Assembly: GCF_000826545.1 (NCBI RefSeq) | Contig: NZ_CDME01000014.1 | Coordinates: forward strand, 558,001 to 622,000 | Reading direction: 5' to 3' | Origin: Kibdelosporangium sp. MJ126-NF4 | GTDB taxonomy: Bacteria > Actinomycetota > Actinomycetes > Mycobacteriales > Pseudonocardiaceae | DNA length: 64,000 nt | Part shown: one piece after another, positions 17,641 through 26,735 of the stretch | Position numbering within the stretch: position 1 is the stretch's first letter | How the letters are laid out: each line of letters begins with the position of its first letter | Notes under the pieces: model-generated | What the model saw: the letters and a program-made list of their open reading frames with translations, nothing else | What the model was told of the DNA's origin: nothing | The model's database searches: none | Made by a program: the position numbers and the translations under genes

Positions 17641-18303
17641 TCAGCGACGCCTTCCGATGCGGACGGTGTCGCGCCCTTCCCGCTTGGCGACAAGCAGCGC
17701 GGCATCGGCTTCCAGAACCAGATCGGTCAATACCGGTTCCATTCCGCGGGCCGGGACATAAAGCGAGGCGCCGATGGACACCGTCAGTCCGGTCAGCGTC
17801 GTGCGCACTCCCCTGTCCACGTCGGGCACGCTGATCTGCAGCGCCCGCACGGCGTCGAGCACGCGCATCGCCACGGCCAGCGCCCGGTCCCGGTTGGTCA
17901 TCGGCAGCAGCACCAGGAACTCGTCGCCGCCGTGCCCGCCGTAGCGGCCGACGACGTCGTTCTCCCGGCACGACGTGCGCAGCACCTCGGCCACCGCGTG
18001 CAGGACCATGTCGCCCGCCACGTGGCCATAGCGGTCGTTGATGTCCTTGAAACGGTCCAGGTCCAGCAGCAGCAACGCCAGCGGCTGCCGCTGGTCGTGC
18101 GCGTGCCGCAGCGCCTCCGGCGCGTACGTGTCCCAGCCCCAGCGGTCCAGCAGGCCGGTGAGCCGGTCGATCGCCCAGTACCCGATCGGCTGGCCGCACG
18201 TGCCACACCGCTCGTGCTCGGCCACGTGGCCGCCGTCGAACCCCATGTGCGTGGGCAGTGGGATGAGCGGCGCGGACTCCCACGCGCTCGACGCAGTGGT
18301 CAT
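17641..18303 (-). CDS. GGDEF diguanylate cyclase, 220 aa
   Basis: Diguanylate cyclases make cyclic di-GMP from two GTP. The domain runs from about residue 45 to 215, with the substrate segment LLLLDLDRFKDINDRYGH and the active motif GGDEF at 125-129. Residues 113-116 (REND) look like the RxxD inhibitory site, but 8 rather than 5 residues separate it from GGDEF because GGH is inserted. The N-terminus has a CGTCG zinc-ribbon-like pair. There is no sensor domain or membrane helix. The start ATG overlaps the TGA of the DUF917 gene (ATGA), so it is the last cistron of the hydantoin-type operon. Confidence 0.9.
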   Translation of the reverse strand: MTTASSAWESAPLIPLPTHMGFDGGHVAEHERCGTCGQPIGYWAIDRLTGLLDRWGWDTYAPEALRHAHDQRQPLALLLLDLDRFKDINDRYGHVAGDMVLHAVAEVLRTSCRENDVVGRYGGHGGDEFLVLLPMTNRDRALAVAMRVLDAVRALQISVPDVDRGVRTTLTGLTVSIGASLYVPARGMEPVLTDLVLEADAALLVAKREGRDTVRIGRRR

Positions 18304-19421
18304 GTGTTGTCCCCCAAGAAAGTCGACGCCCCACCCCGCGATCGGCCGACGCCACACGGCTGTTCGGCCACGATCGGCCGGTAGTCGTGGTCGTAGCCGA
18401 ACGCGCGCGGCCCGGTCAGCCGGAGCCCCGCGGGAGTCGTCCATCGGCTGTCACATGGGACGCCGAGGATGGCGACCCGGTTCCCGTAACGCATCCCCTC
18501 AGTGGTGACCGGTTGCCCGGTCTCGTTGTCCAGCACGCAGATCAGGTCCGGTGTGCTGGTCACGATCTCGCCGTCGCGCTCGGCGACGAGGTGCTCGTTC
18601 TGGAACGACAGCGTCAGCCGCGCGCCCCGGTACGCGCCGATGCCGTCGATCCTGGCGTGGCCTCGGGCGAAACCGCCGGTGGTGGCGCGGTCGACGTCGA
18701 CGACCTTGCCGGTGATCAGCAGGTGCCCGTCCAGCAGCGCGGACGCCGTCGCGACCGGCTCGGGCGAGAGCCGGACCGCCCTGCCCAGCCGGTGCGCCAG
18801 CGTCAACGTGCCCGCGACAAGGCCGTCCTTCACCTGTCGCCCGGTGAGAACTGTGTCCGCGGTGAAGACCGAGCACCCGGCCTCGGTGCACACCGACCGG
18901 GCGAAGCGCTCGGCCCACCGGTTGTCGACGGTGTCGAGCACCATGGTGTTGCCCTTGTCGTCGACGATCGCCATGGGCGTGCAGCTCACACCGATCAGCG
19001 ACGGCAACACCATGTGCGCCTCGGGGAACGCGCGCCCCATCGCGTCGCCGTCGACCAGTGGCAGGCCGGTCTCGGCGGCTGCCGCGATCGGGATGACCGA
19101 GTTCACGCCGCCGATCTCGATCGGCACCAGGTGCGTGGCCTGCTTGCCCAGCACGCGTTCCAGCGCGCGCAACGCGGCGATCGCCTCGTGTCCGGACGGC
19201 AGCTTCTCCGCACCGACGGTCGGCGCGCCCATCGCGGAGACCGGTACGACGACCGCGTCCGGCGGCACATCGTCTATGTCCACAAGGGACACCGGGCCGT
19301 GCCGGTCGATCGCCACCTCGGCCAGCAGCCTGCCGACATACGGATCCCCGCCGCCACCGGCACCGAGGATCGCCGCGCCGCGGGCTATGTCGTCCATGTC
19401 GGACAGCCGGATCTCACGCAT
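18300..19421 (-). CDS. DUF917 family protein (hydantoinase-associated), copy A
   Basis: DUF917 proteins occur beside hydantoinase/oxoprolinase genes and are thought to take part in the same catabolic step. This 373-residue copy has the N-terminal LGAGGGGDPYVGR (residues 21-33), the central EIGGVNS and VDGDAMGRAFPE, and the C-terminal GPRAFGYDHDYRPI. It overlaps the end of the HyuA gene by 8 bp and the diguanylate cyclase start by 4 bp. A second copy (23770-24861) opens the same operon. The biochemical role is not established. Confidence 0.9.
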   Translation of the reverse strand: MREIRLSDMDDIARGAAILGAGGGGDPYVGRLLAEVAIDRHGPVSLVDIDDVPPDAVVVPVSAMGAPTVGAEKLPSGHEAIAALRALERVLGKQATHLVPIEIGGVNSVIPIAAAAETGLPLVDGDAMGRAFPEAHMVLPSLIGVSCTPMAIVDDKGNTMVLDTVDNRWAERFARSVCTEAGCSVFTADTVLTGRQVKDGLVAGTLTLAHRLGRAVRLSPEPVATASALLDGHLLITGKVVDVDRATTGGFARGHARIDGIGAYRGARLTLSFQNEHLVAERDGEIVTSTPDLICVLDNETGQPVTTEGMRYGNRVAILGVPCDSRWTTPAGLRLTGPRAFGYDHDYRPIVAEQPCGVGRSRGGASTFLGDNT

Positions 19422-20997
19422 CGCCCGCTCCCAGCCTGGCCAGGTCCAGCTGCCCGATCGCCTTGACCCGCACCCGGACCGCGCCGCCCGGCACGTACGC
19501 CAGCGGCACTTCGTCGACGTCGACGACACGGATGCTGTCGGGCAACGCTCCTGCCGCCACCGCTCGGTGCACCGCTTCGGTTTTGACGTCCTCCAGCACC
19601 GCGTTCCGCTTGCCCTCGTCGATCCGCACGACCCGGTCGACCTCGCCGCCGACCTCGGCGATCGCCGCGCCGACGGCGTTGGCCACGGCGAAGTTCTCCG
19701 GCCGGATGATCTCGCCGATGTCGTCGAGGCCCGGCAGTGTCTCCGGCACGAGCACACTCCCGCCGCCGACCACGAGGACCGGCAGCGGCCCCGACGACGT
19801 GCGCATCCGGTCGACGCCGTCGGCGATCCGCTCGCCCACCGCCGCCAGCACACCCGCGACCTGTTCCTTGTCCAGGTGCGCCACCAGTGTGGCGTCGCCG
19901 ATGTCGATCAGGCCCGCGGCGACCGCCAGGTCGGTCAGTGTCAGATCGTTGCCACCGAAGACAAGGCCGCGCTCGGTGAGTTCGTAGCCGACGCTGTCCG
20001 GGCCGAAGTCCTCCCCGCGCACCAGGCTCCCGCCGCCGATGCCGAGCGACAGCACGTCCGGCATCCGGAAGTTCGTGCGCACCCCGGCCAGCTCAGTGAC
20101 CGCTCCTGCCTCCCGGGGGAAGCCGGCGGCGACAATACCGATGTCGGCAGTGGTCCCACCCACGTCGACCACTGCGCAGTCACCGAGCCCGGCCAGGAAC
20201 GCCGCGCCGCGCATGGAGTTCGTCGGCCCGGAGGCGAAAGTCGCGACGGGGAAACGGCGGGCGTACTCGACGTCCATCACCGTCCCGTCGTTCTGGCTGA
20301 GCAACAGCGGAGCGGTGATGCCCGCGCCGCGCAACGCGGCGGTCAGCGCGTCGACGATCCGACCGGCCAGGCCGGTCAGCGCCGCGTTCAGCACCGCCGC
20401 GTTCTCCCGTTCCAGCAGGCCGACCCGGCCGAACTCGTGCGAGCACGACACTTCCAGCTCCGGCACCTCGGCACGCAGGATCTCCGCCGCCCGCAGCTCC
20501 ATCTCGCTGTTGACCGGCGCGAACACCGACGAGATGGCCACCGATCGCAGTCCGCGCCCGGCCACGTCGGCCGCCACCCGTCTGAGTTCGTCGGGATCCA
20601 TCGGGGCCAGTTCGGTGCCGTCGTACTCGTAGCCGCCGTGCACCAGGTAGTGCTCACGGCCGACCACCGCGCGCAGGACCGGCGGCCAGCCGGTCAGTGG
20701 CGGTATCGCGGCCGTCGCGGGCAACGCCAGCCGGACGACCGCGGTCGGTGTGATGCCGCGCCGCTGCACGATCGCGTTGGTGAAGTGCGTGGTGCCGATC
20801 ATGACCGCGGCGATGTCACCGATCCGTTCGATCGCACCGGCGGCGGCCGCGGCGGCGAGCAGATCCGTGACGGCCCAGGCCACACCGGCGGTGACGTCCG
20901 GTGTCGTCGGCGTCTTGACCGATGCCAGCAGCCGGTTGTCGCTCGCGAGGAGGACCGCGTCGGTGTTCGTGCCGCCTACGTCGATACCGATACGCAC
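19414..20997 (-). CDS. Hydantoinase/oxoprolinase family protein (HyuA-like)
   Basis: HyuA-type proteins are ATP-dependent amidohydrolases of hydantoin, 5-oxoproline or related rings. This 527-residue protein has the intact ASKHA nucleotide site: phosphate-1 RIGIDVGGTNTDAVLL at the N-terminus, phosphate-2 VVDVGGTTADIG in the middle and an adenosine-type LGIGGGS later. The family segment GRVGLLERENAAVLNAAL is also present. The GTG at 20997 follows AAAGGAGG. It overlaps the permease end by 22 bp. With DUF917 it probably forms the catalytic pair of the operon. Confidence 0.92.
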   Translation of the reverse strand: MRIGIDVGGTNTDAVLLASDNRLLASVKTPTTPDVTAGVAWAVTDLLAAAAAAGAIERIGDIAAVMIGTTHFTNAIVQRRGITPTAVVRLALPATAAIPPLTGWPPVLRAVVGREHYLVHGGYEYDGTELAPMDPDELRRVAADVAGRGLRSVAISSVFAPVNSEMELRAAEILRAEVPELEVSCSHEFGRVGLLERENAAVLNAALTGLAGRIVDALTAALRGAGITAPLLLSQNDGTVMDVEYARRFPVATFASGPTNSMRGAAFLAGLGDCAVVDVGGTTADIGIVAAGFPREAGAVTELAGVRTNFRMPDVLSLGIGGGSLVRGEDFGPDSVGYELTERGLVFGGNDLTLTDLAVAAGLIDIGDATLVAHLDKEQVAGVLAAVGERIADGVDRMRTSSGPLPVLVVGGGSVLVPETLPGLDDIGEIIRPENFAVANAVGAAIAEVGGEVDRVVRIDEGKRNAVLEDVKTEAVHRAVAAGALPDSIRVVDVDEVPLAYVPGGAVRVRVKAIGQLDLARLGAGDA

Positions 20998-22325
20998 TTC
21001 TCCTCCTTTCCCTGGACGAGCGCTTGTCGTGTCACGGCCCGGCCGATCCCGGTGACCCAGCCGAGTTTCCCGAGGATCAGGTAGAGCAGTCCGGCCAGCA
21101 GCAACGAGTTCAGCGAGCCGATACCGAGCTGTTCGCGTTCGCTCCACCAGCCGAACACCGCCGACACCACCCAGATCACCAGCGTCACGGGCACGATCAC
21201 CGGTTCGGTCGGCGGCAGTTCGCCGCGCTGCCGTGATTCGTCGAGCTCCCCGCGCCAGCGGCGGATCAGGTAGTACTCGGCGACGATGATCCCGGCGATC
21301 GGCGGCAGTGCGACGCCGAGCACCATCAGGAAGTCGGTGAAACGGTCGAGGATTCCCACCGCGGACAGCGCGGTCCCGGCGATGCCGATGACGAGCGTGG
21401 CCCACACCCGGCTGACCTTGATCCCGAACAGCGTGTCGATCGCGTTGACGATGCCGAGCGACGAGCTGTACAGGTTCCAGTCGTTGATCTTCATGACCGC
21501 GGTGACCAGTGCGATCACACCGACCACTCCCGCCGTGCCGGTCAGGATCTGGACGGCGTCCTGTCCCTTGAGGGCGTAGGCGAGCAGCACGCCGATCAGG
21601 CCCATCACGTACTGGCCCAACGTGATCGACAGGACGCTCTGCTTGACCACGTCCCTCGGCGAGCGGTTGAACCTGTTCATGTCCGGCATGATCACCGCAC
21701 CGGCCATGTAGGACCCGGCCACCAGCGTCGCCCCGGCCGCGATCGTGATCGGCTCGCCCAGCGGGCCGGACGAGAACAGCCCGCCCAGGTCGGCGCGCGA
21801 GAACTGCGTGATCACCGAGTAGGCGATCACGATCTGGAACGCGGCGACCGCGAAGAACCCGACCCACCGCATCGCGCGGAACCCGTACATCACGAACACC
21901 GTGATCAGCAGTCCGGTGATCAGCGACCACACCCACGTGTCCAGCCATGGCGCCACAGTGGACATACCGAGCGCGAACACGCCGTTCTGGATGCCGAACC
22001 AGCCGATCAGGCTGACCGAGATGATCAGCCCGAGCAGCGCGGAGCCGTACCGGCCGAAGCCGGTCCACCTGGTCAGCACCGAAGTGGACAGTCCTTCGCG
22101 GCAACCGGCGATGCCGACGAACACCGCGACCAGTTCCAGCACGACCGAGCCGAGCGTCAACGCCCAGAACGCGCCCCAGAACGACAACCCGGCACCGAGG
22201 ATGACGCCGGTCGAGAACGTGATCAGGTCGGAGATCTGGCCGAACTGCTGCACCGCGACACCGAACCAGCCGTATCTGGCCTCGGTGGGCACCCGGCGAA
22301 GGGCGTAGTCGTCCTGGGGTGTCAC
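20976..22325 (-). CDS. NCS1 family cytosine/purine/hydantoin permease
   Basis: The 449-residue protein has about twelve hydrophobic helices and belongs to the NCS1 symporters, which carry cytosine, allantoin or hydantoins with Na+ or H+. Recognisable parts are VPTEARYGWFGVAVQQFGQ in the entry helix and KINDWNLYSSSLGIVN in the later bundle, the latter typical of CodB-like members. The start GTG at 22325 overlaps the TGA of the preceding gene (GTGA), so translation is coupled. Placement between two HyuA/DUF917 pairs indicates that it imports the substrate of the pathway. Confidence 0.92.
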   Translation of the reverse strand: MTPQDDYALRRVPTEARYGWFGVAVQQFGQISDLITFSTGVILGAGLSFWGAFWALTLGSVVLELVAVFVGIAGCREGLSTSVLTRWTGFGRYGSALLGLIISVSLIGWFGIQNGVFALGMSTVAPWLDTWVWSLITGLLITVFVMYGFRAMRWVGFFAVAAFQIVIAYSVITQFSRADLGGLFSSGPLGEPITIAAGATLVAGSYMAGAVIMPDMNRFNRSPRDVVKQSVLSITLGQYVMGLIGVLLAYALKGQDAVQILTGTAGVVGVIALVTAVMKINDWNLYSSSLGIVNAIDTLFGIKVSRVWATLVIGIAGTALSAVGILDRFTDFLMVLGVALPPIAGIIVAEYYLIRRWRGELDESRQRGELPPTEPVIVPVTLVIWVVSAVFGWWSEREQLGIGSLNSLLLAGLLYLILGKLGWVTGIGRAVTRQALVQGKEEKCVSVST

Positions 22326-23773
22326 CGGGAGTCCTCTCGGGCGGAAACGGCTGTCCTGGCTTTTCCGGATATCCAGCCGACTCGCGGCGGACCGCCCGCG
22401 CGCACGCGCAGCACCACGGTCGGCTCGGACAAGTACGCCAGCGGTTTTTCCTCGACCCACACGACTTCGACCTTCGCCGGGTCGGCGCCCGCGCGCATCG
22501 CCGACGCCCGCGCGGCCTCGTGCACGGCGGCACGAATGTCCTCCAGCCGGGGGCTGTTGAGCGGCACGATCCGGCGCGCCTCACCGACAACGGGAGCCGA
22601 CGCGGCGCCGACCGCGGCCGAGGCCTCGGCGCCGTCCGGCGACTCGACGCGCACAGTGCCCGCCAACGCGGTGCCGACGATCCTCGGCGACAGGGACTTC
22701 ACGAACGTCCGCGCGCCGGGGCCGACGAGCAGCAGCGGCAGGTCGCCCGGCGCGTCCTTGGCGCGGTCGATCGCCTCCTCGACCGACGCGTGGATCGGCA
22801 CCAGCGCGGGAACGCTCAAACCTGTTGGCACGCCGTAGACCTTGGTGTGGCCGACGGTCATTCGCGGGCCGCCGTCGGTGAGCGCGCACACCGCGCGCAC
22901 TGTCCCGTCCACATTGGTCAGACCGACGAGCGCGTCCTTCTCGCCCGACAACAGGGCCGCGCCGACCACCGCCGTCGCGTCAGTGGCACCGAGCAGCGAC
23001 AGCGGGTGCGTCACGGCGTTGTCGAGCGTGGCGATCGTGCCGTCGCTGCGGGCGAGAAACACCTCCGCGCCGCCCATCCCGCGCTGGTTGACCTCGGTCA
23101 GCAGCTTCGCAGCCTCCTCGGCGACCGGCGCGGTCAGCGCGGCCTGCAGGATCGTGGCGTTCTCCCGTTCGACCAGGCCGAGGCCGCCGTACTCGTGCGA
23201 CAGCAGGATGGCGCCGCGCGCGCCCATCTCCTCGCGGAGCACGTCGGCCGCCGCGAGCTCGTGCCGGGGCGTGACCGACGAGAACACCCCGGTGATCGCG
23301 ACCGCGCCGACGGTCCCGGTCCCGCCGATCTGCCGCGCGAACGCCAGAAGTCCTTCGAAGTCAAGAGGTTCGTAGTCGCTGCCGTCCAGCATCGCGCCGC
23401 CGGACAGGCACGTCGACGCGACCACCACCCGTTCGCGCATCTGTTTCGGCCACAACGTCAACGGCGGCACCGACGTGGTCGCCGCGCCGAGCCGGACCGC
23501 CGCGACCTTCGCCAGCCGCCCCGGCCAGCCACGCCAGTAGCCCGTGCCCGCGGCCAGCGCGTTCATCGCGCGCAGGTCCGTGACCGCGACCATCACGTGG
23601 TCGATCTCGCCAGGGGTGATCCCGTGCGGCCGCGCCGCCGTGAGCACGGCGTCGAGCACGTCACCGGTCGAGTCGGTCTCGCGTTCCACCGCGACGACCA
23701 CCCGGCCGTCGTGGTCCAGGATCGCCGCGGCCGACCTGGCGCCGGGAAGCGCGACGCCCAAGCGATAGCTCAT
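22322..23773 (-). CDS. HyuA-like protein with degenerate nucleotide site
   Basis: This 483-residue paralogue of the 19414-20997 gene keeps family segments such as GGLGLVERENATILQAAL and MLDGSDYEPLDFEGLLAF. Its N-terminus reads SYRLGVALPGARSAAAIL where an active member has DxGGTxTD, and the phosphate-2 GGTT motif is also missing. It may therefore be a non-catalytic or structural subunit, or an enzyme with a different cofactor use. The ATG at 23773 overlaps the upstream DUF917 stop (ATGA), and its own stop overlaps the permease start. Confidence 0.85.
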   Translation of the reverse strand: MSYRLGVALPGARSAAAILDHDGRVVVAVERETDSTGDVLDAVLTAARPHGITPGEIDHVMVAVTDLRAMNALAAGTGYWRGWPGRLAKVAAVRLGAATTSVPPLTLWPKQMRERVVVASTCLSGGAMLDGSDYEPLDFEGLLAFARQIGGTGTVGAVAITGVFSSVTPRHELAAADVLREEMGARGAILLSHEYGGLGLVERENATILQAALTAPVAEEAAKLLTEVNQRGMGGAEVFLARSDGTIATLDNAVTHPLSLLGATDATAVVGAALLSGEKDALVGLTNVDGTVRAVCALTDGGPRMTVGHTKVYGVPTGLSVPALVPIHASVEEAIDRAKDAPGDLPLLLVGPGARTFVKSLSPRIVGTALAGTVRVESPDGAEASAAVGAASAPVVGEARRIVPLNSPRLEDIRAAVHEAARASAMRAGADPAKVEVVWVEEKPLAYLSEPTVVLRVRAGGPPRVGWISGKARTAVSAREDSR

Positions 23774-24861
23774 GACACGTCCAGTGGGTGGTAGTCGAGG
23801 TCGAGACCGAACGCGCGGGGGCCGACGAGTTCCAGCCCGGCGGGCTGGAGCCAGACCTCCGGGCACGGCATCGCCAGCACGACCACGCGTTGCCCGTAGC
23901 GCAACGAATCCGTGCTGACCACGTCACCGCTGTAGACGTCGAACAACGTGATGATGTCCGGCGTGGTCGCACGGACCTCGCCGTCCTCCAGGATCGCCAG
24001 GTACTCGTGGCCGACCTCGACCCGCAGGCACCGGCCGTCGTCGTTGTTGATCCCGTCGAGCAACGCCGTGGACCGCAGGTTCGCGGCGAACCGCGACGCC
24101 GCACTGGTCCGCAACGGCGAGACCATGCTGACCTTGCCCTCCATCAGGCAGGCACCGCCGAACTCGGCCGCGACCCGCCGCACCGCCGTCACCACCGGCG
24201 CCCCCGCGCAGTCCGCGATCACCTTGCCGATCCGCAGCGCCCGGCTGATCGAGCCGAGGACCACGCTATGCCGGGCCTGCTCCACCGTCATCACGTACTC
24301 GGCGCTCACCCCCACGTCACCGAAGGCCGTGACCGCGCTGCGCGCGAGGCGTTCCAGCCATTCGCCCGTGTCGGCCTGCACCAGCACGACGTGGTCGTGG
24401 TCGTCGGCCAGCACCGACGGGCCCGGGTGCACGCCCGCGACCTGCATCGCGACCTGCTCGATGCCGGGGAACGCCCGGCCCATGCCGTCCGCGTCGGCCA
24501 GCGGCAGTCCCGCGTTCGCCGCGAGCGCCACGGACGCCAGTCCGTTGCTGCCCCCGATCTCGGTGCACATCATCGCCACCACTTCGGTACCGAAGTGCTG
24601 TTCCACCTGACGGCGGATCGCGATGCTCTCCCGGCCTGTGCCGATCCGCTCCACCCATACGGCGGGAGATCCGAGGTAAGCGCACGGCATGACTAGGCCA
24701 TCCGGCGGAAGATCGGCCAAATCGACGATCTCCACCGGCCCCAGCGTGTCCAATGCGACCTGCGCCATCGGTACGGTCTCCACGGCGTAGCCGCCCCCGC
24801 CGGCCGCGAGCACGTCACAGCCCCGAGCGAAGTCGGCAAGGCCACCCCCGTTAAGTCGCAC
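23770..24861 (-). CDS. DUF917 family protein (hydantoinase-associated), copy B
   Basis: This first cistron of the operon encodes 363 residues with the DUF917 landmarks LAAGGGGYAVE (N-terminal), CTEIGGSN and ADADGMGRAFPG (central) and GPRAFGLDLDYHPLDV (C-terminal). The start is taken as the GTG at 24861 because similarity to copy A begins there. No ribosome site precedes it, but TACCAT ends 7 bp upstream, so a leaderless mRNA is possible. It is divergent from the PucR regulator. Together with the degenerate HyuA-like protein it mirrors the second pair beyond the permease. Confidence 0.87.
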   Translation of the reverse strand: MRLNGGGLADFARGCDVLAAGGGGYAVETVPMAQVALDTLGPVEIVDLADLPPDGLVMPCAYLGSPAVWVERIGTGRESIAIRRQVEQHFGTEVVAMMCTEIGGSNGLASVALAANAGLPLADADGMGRAFPGIEQVAMQVAGVHPGPSVLADDHDHVVLVQADTGEWLERLARSAVTAFGDVGVSAEYVMTVEQARHSVVLGSISRALRIGKVIADCAGAPVVTAVRRVAAEFGGACLMEGKVSMVSPLRTSAASRFAANLRSTALLDGINNDDGRCLRVEVGHEYLAILEDGEVRATTPDIITLFDVYSGDVVSTDSLRYGQRVVVLAMPCPEVWLQPAGLELVGPRAFGLDLDYHPLDVS

Positions 24862-24973
24862 GAGTGAATGGTAGTAAGACAACCACTCTGAGTATTTGTC
24901 CTCTCCCCATAGAATCCAGGCCCTCCCTATCCCCACCGCACAGTCTCGCCCCGGAATACCGCTCGGAGGAGTT
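24862..24973. promoter_or_regulatory. Divergent promoter region, hydantoin-type operon and pucR-like gene
   Basis: This 112-bp gap is clearly A/T-richer than its surroundings, in keeping with two divergent promoters. On the minus strand TACCAT (about 24873-24868) is a possible -10 for a leaderless transcript beginning at the GTG at 24861. On the plus strand CGGAGGA just before 24974 is the ribosome site of the regulator. I saw no clear palindromic operator. Confidence 0.5.
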
Positions 24974-26479
24974 GTGAGCCACGTCCCGCTCCGCGACCTG
25001 CTCGCCGGGCCAGACCTGAACATGCTCACCGTGCTGACCGCGGCGCCACAGCGTTCGGTGAGCTCGGTGCGGGTCATCGACAAGCTCACTGACCTGCGGG
25101 CCGTGCCCCGTGACAGCTTCGTCGTCGTGCTCGCCTCGGCGTCCGCGCAGGCACGGGGGCACCTGTTCGACATCGCGATGCGCGACGCGATGGCCAGCGG
25201 AGTCGGCGCGATCGTGCTCAACGGGATCGACGCGACGGCGGTGGAGTCCACGGCGGTCCGGATCGCCAACCGCCACGCCATGTCCCTGCTCCTGGCCCCG
25301 GCGAGCCTCGAACCGACCCGGCTGGTCGTCACCGTGTCGGAGGCGCTGGCGGGCGACGCGACGGCCGCGCTCGCCCGGATCGACGCGGCCCGCAGGCTGA
25401 TCGCGTCGGCCGAGACACGCACACACGACCGCAAGGCGTCGATCCTGCTGGCGGCATCGGACGCGTTGGGCGTCCCCGTCACGGCACGCCAGCCCACCCA
25501 CGGCGAACCGGCGGCACCAGTCCTGGTCGACGGTTCGGTGGACACGTTCGTCGCCACGGAGGTCTCCCCCGACGCCCGAGGAGCCTGGGTGGTGGCGGCA
25601 CGCGCGGTCGCCACGCTGACAGCGGACGCGTACGCCCGCGTGATCGCCGACGAGCGCCGTACCGAACTGGCGCCACTGGCCGACCGCGGCAGGCTGCTCG
25701 GGGAACTGTTGCTGGCCCCGGACTCCGAGCGCGTCCAACTGGTCTCGCACGCCCGCACAGTCGGCCTGCCGGTGGACGGCTGGCACCAGGTGCTGCGGTT
25801 CGAACTGTCGTCCTCATTGGACGCGGGAACGGCGATCAGCGCGGACCAGGTCGACGCCATCAGCGTGGCGATGCTGCACGCGGTCCGCGCGGAGATCGAC
25901 GCGAAGTGGCACAGCACCAGAATCGGCGGCGAGCCACTGCTGGTGCACAGCGTGGACACCGACCCAGGCCCAGCCGCGGGCCGAATAGCACGAGCGGCGG
26001 CGACAACAGCACTCGGCGCGGCCCGCAAACGCTTCCCCGGCATCGTGGTCCGCTGCGGAATCGGAGCGGTGCACAGGCAGGCGGAAGGCCTGCGAACCTC
26101 GGCGACGGACGCGAAAGCGGCGCTCGCGGTGACCAGACAGGCGAAACCACAGCGTGACGTCGTGGCCATCGACGCGTTGGGCCTCAACAGAATGCTGGTG
26201 GAGTGGTACGCCTCGGACAACACCAGGGCCTCAGTGGACGATCTGCTGGCACCGCTCGTCGACCTCGGCCCGACGGCGTCGGAGGAAGCAATCAGGACAC
26301 TGCAGGCCTATCTGGACCATCAGAACTCCCCCGCGAGGGCAGCGGAAGTGCTGCGGGTGCACCGCCAGACCGTCCACTACCGGCTGAACAAGATCACCCG
26401 CCAGCTCGGGGTGGACCTCGCCGACCCCGAGCAGCGGCTGGCGCTCCAGCTGGCGTGCCGCGCCTGGCTGATGCGCTGA
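24974..26479 (+). CDS. PucR family transcriptional regulator
   Basis: The 501-residue protein has an N-terminal PucR-type sensor domain (about 1-130), a GGDEF-like middle region without the motif, and a C-terminal PucR helix-turn-helix (AYLDHQNSPARAAEVLRVHRQTVHYRLNKI, split here for reading as AYLDHQNSPARAAEVL then RVHRQTVHYRLNKI). Family members control purine, allantoin or hydantoin catabolism. The GTG at 24974 has GGAGG 4 bp upstream; the open frame from 24896 lies in the promoter. Its divergence from the six-gene operon makes it the probable pathway regulator. Confidence 0.9.
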   Translation: MSHVPLRDLLAGPDLNMLTVLTAAPQRSVSSVRVIDKLTDLRAVPRDSFVVVLASASAQARGHLFDIAMRDAMASGVGAIVLNGIDATAVESTAVRIANRHAMSLLLAPASLEPTRLVVTVSEALAGDATAALARIDAARRLIASAETRTHDRKASILLAASDALGVPVTARQPTHGEPAAPVLVDGSVDTFVATEVSPDARGAWVVAARAVATLTADAYARVIADERRTELAPLADRGRLLGELLLAPDSERVQLVSHARTVGLPVDGWHQVLRFELSSSLDAGTAISADQVDAISVAMLHAVRAEIDAKWHSTRIGGEPLLVHSVDTDPGPAAGRIARAAATTALGAARKRFPGIVVRCGIGAVHRQAEGLRTSATDAKAALAVTRQAKPQRDVVAIDALGLNRMLVEWYASDNTRASVDDLLAPLVDLGPTASEEAIRTLQAYLDHQNSPARAAEVLRVHRQTVHYRLNKITRQLGVDLADPEQRLALQLACRAWLMR

Positions 26480-26574
26480 CTGGCGTGTGTGCGCGTGTGT
26501 CCGCGTCCCGACGCACGCACCCCGTGCGGGAGCGACGCCGACCCCCACGGCGGCGTCGATCCCCCTGCCATCAC

Positions 26575-26627
26575 CACAGGGGAACCGTAACGGCGGCTGC
26601 TTTCAGTTTGCTTTCAGCTGCCTGACC
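26575..26627 (+). repeat. Left copy of a direct repeat bracketing tnpB, with tandem GCTTTCAG boxes
   Basis: This 53-bp segment contains CACAGG, AACCGTA and then GCTTTCAG at 26599-26606 and 26610-26617, an 11-bp period, ending in CTGACC. A related copy in the same orientation is at 28505-28555. Seven-base direct repeats every 11 bp are the layout used by OmpR/PhoB-type and SARP regulators; which one applies is unknown. Confidence 0.7.
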
Positions 26628-26676
26628 AGGTGGGAGACGACGACGTTGGCGTCGACGGATGCCCGTTGCGTATTGC

Positions 26677-26696
26677 GTGTGCACGAGTATGCACAC
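26677..26696. other. Hairpin downstream of tnpB
   Basis: GTGTGCA and TGCACAC are separated by 6 nt, starting 40 bp past the tnpB stop. Subterminal hairpins and the guide RNA scaffold of IS200/IS605-type elements lie in this position. I could not fix the element end. Confidence 0.45.
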
Positions 26697-26735
26697 TCAT
26701 TTGCAGTCCATCGTTGCCGACAGACGGTCCCTGTC

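Noticed and set aside
20998..22590. Upstream extension of the HyuA frame to more than 1000 residues
   Set aside because: It lies out of frame over the NCS1 permease gene and is Arg-rich shadow sequence; the GTG at 20997 has a perfect ribosome site.
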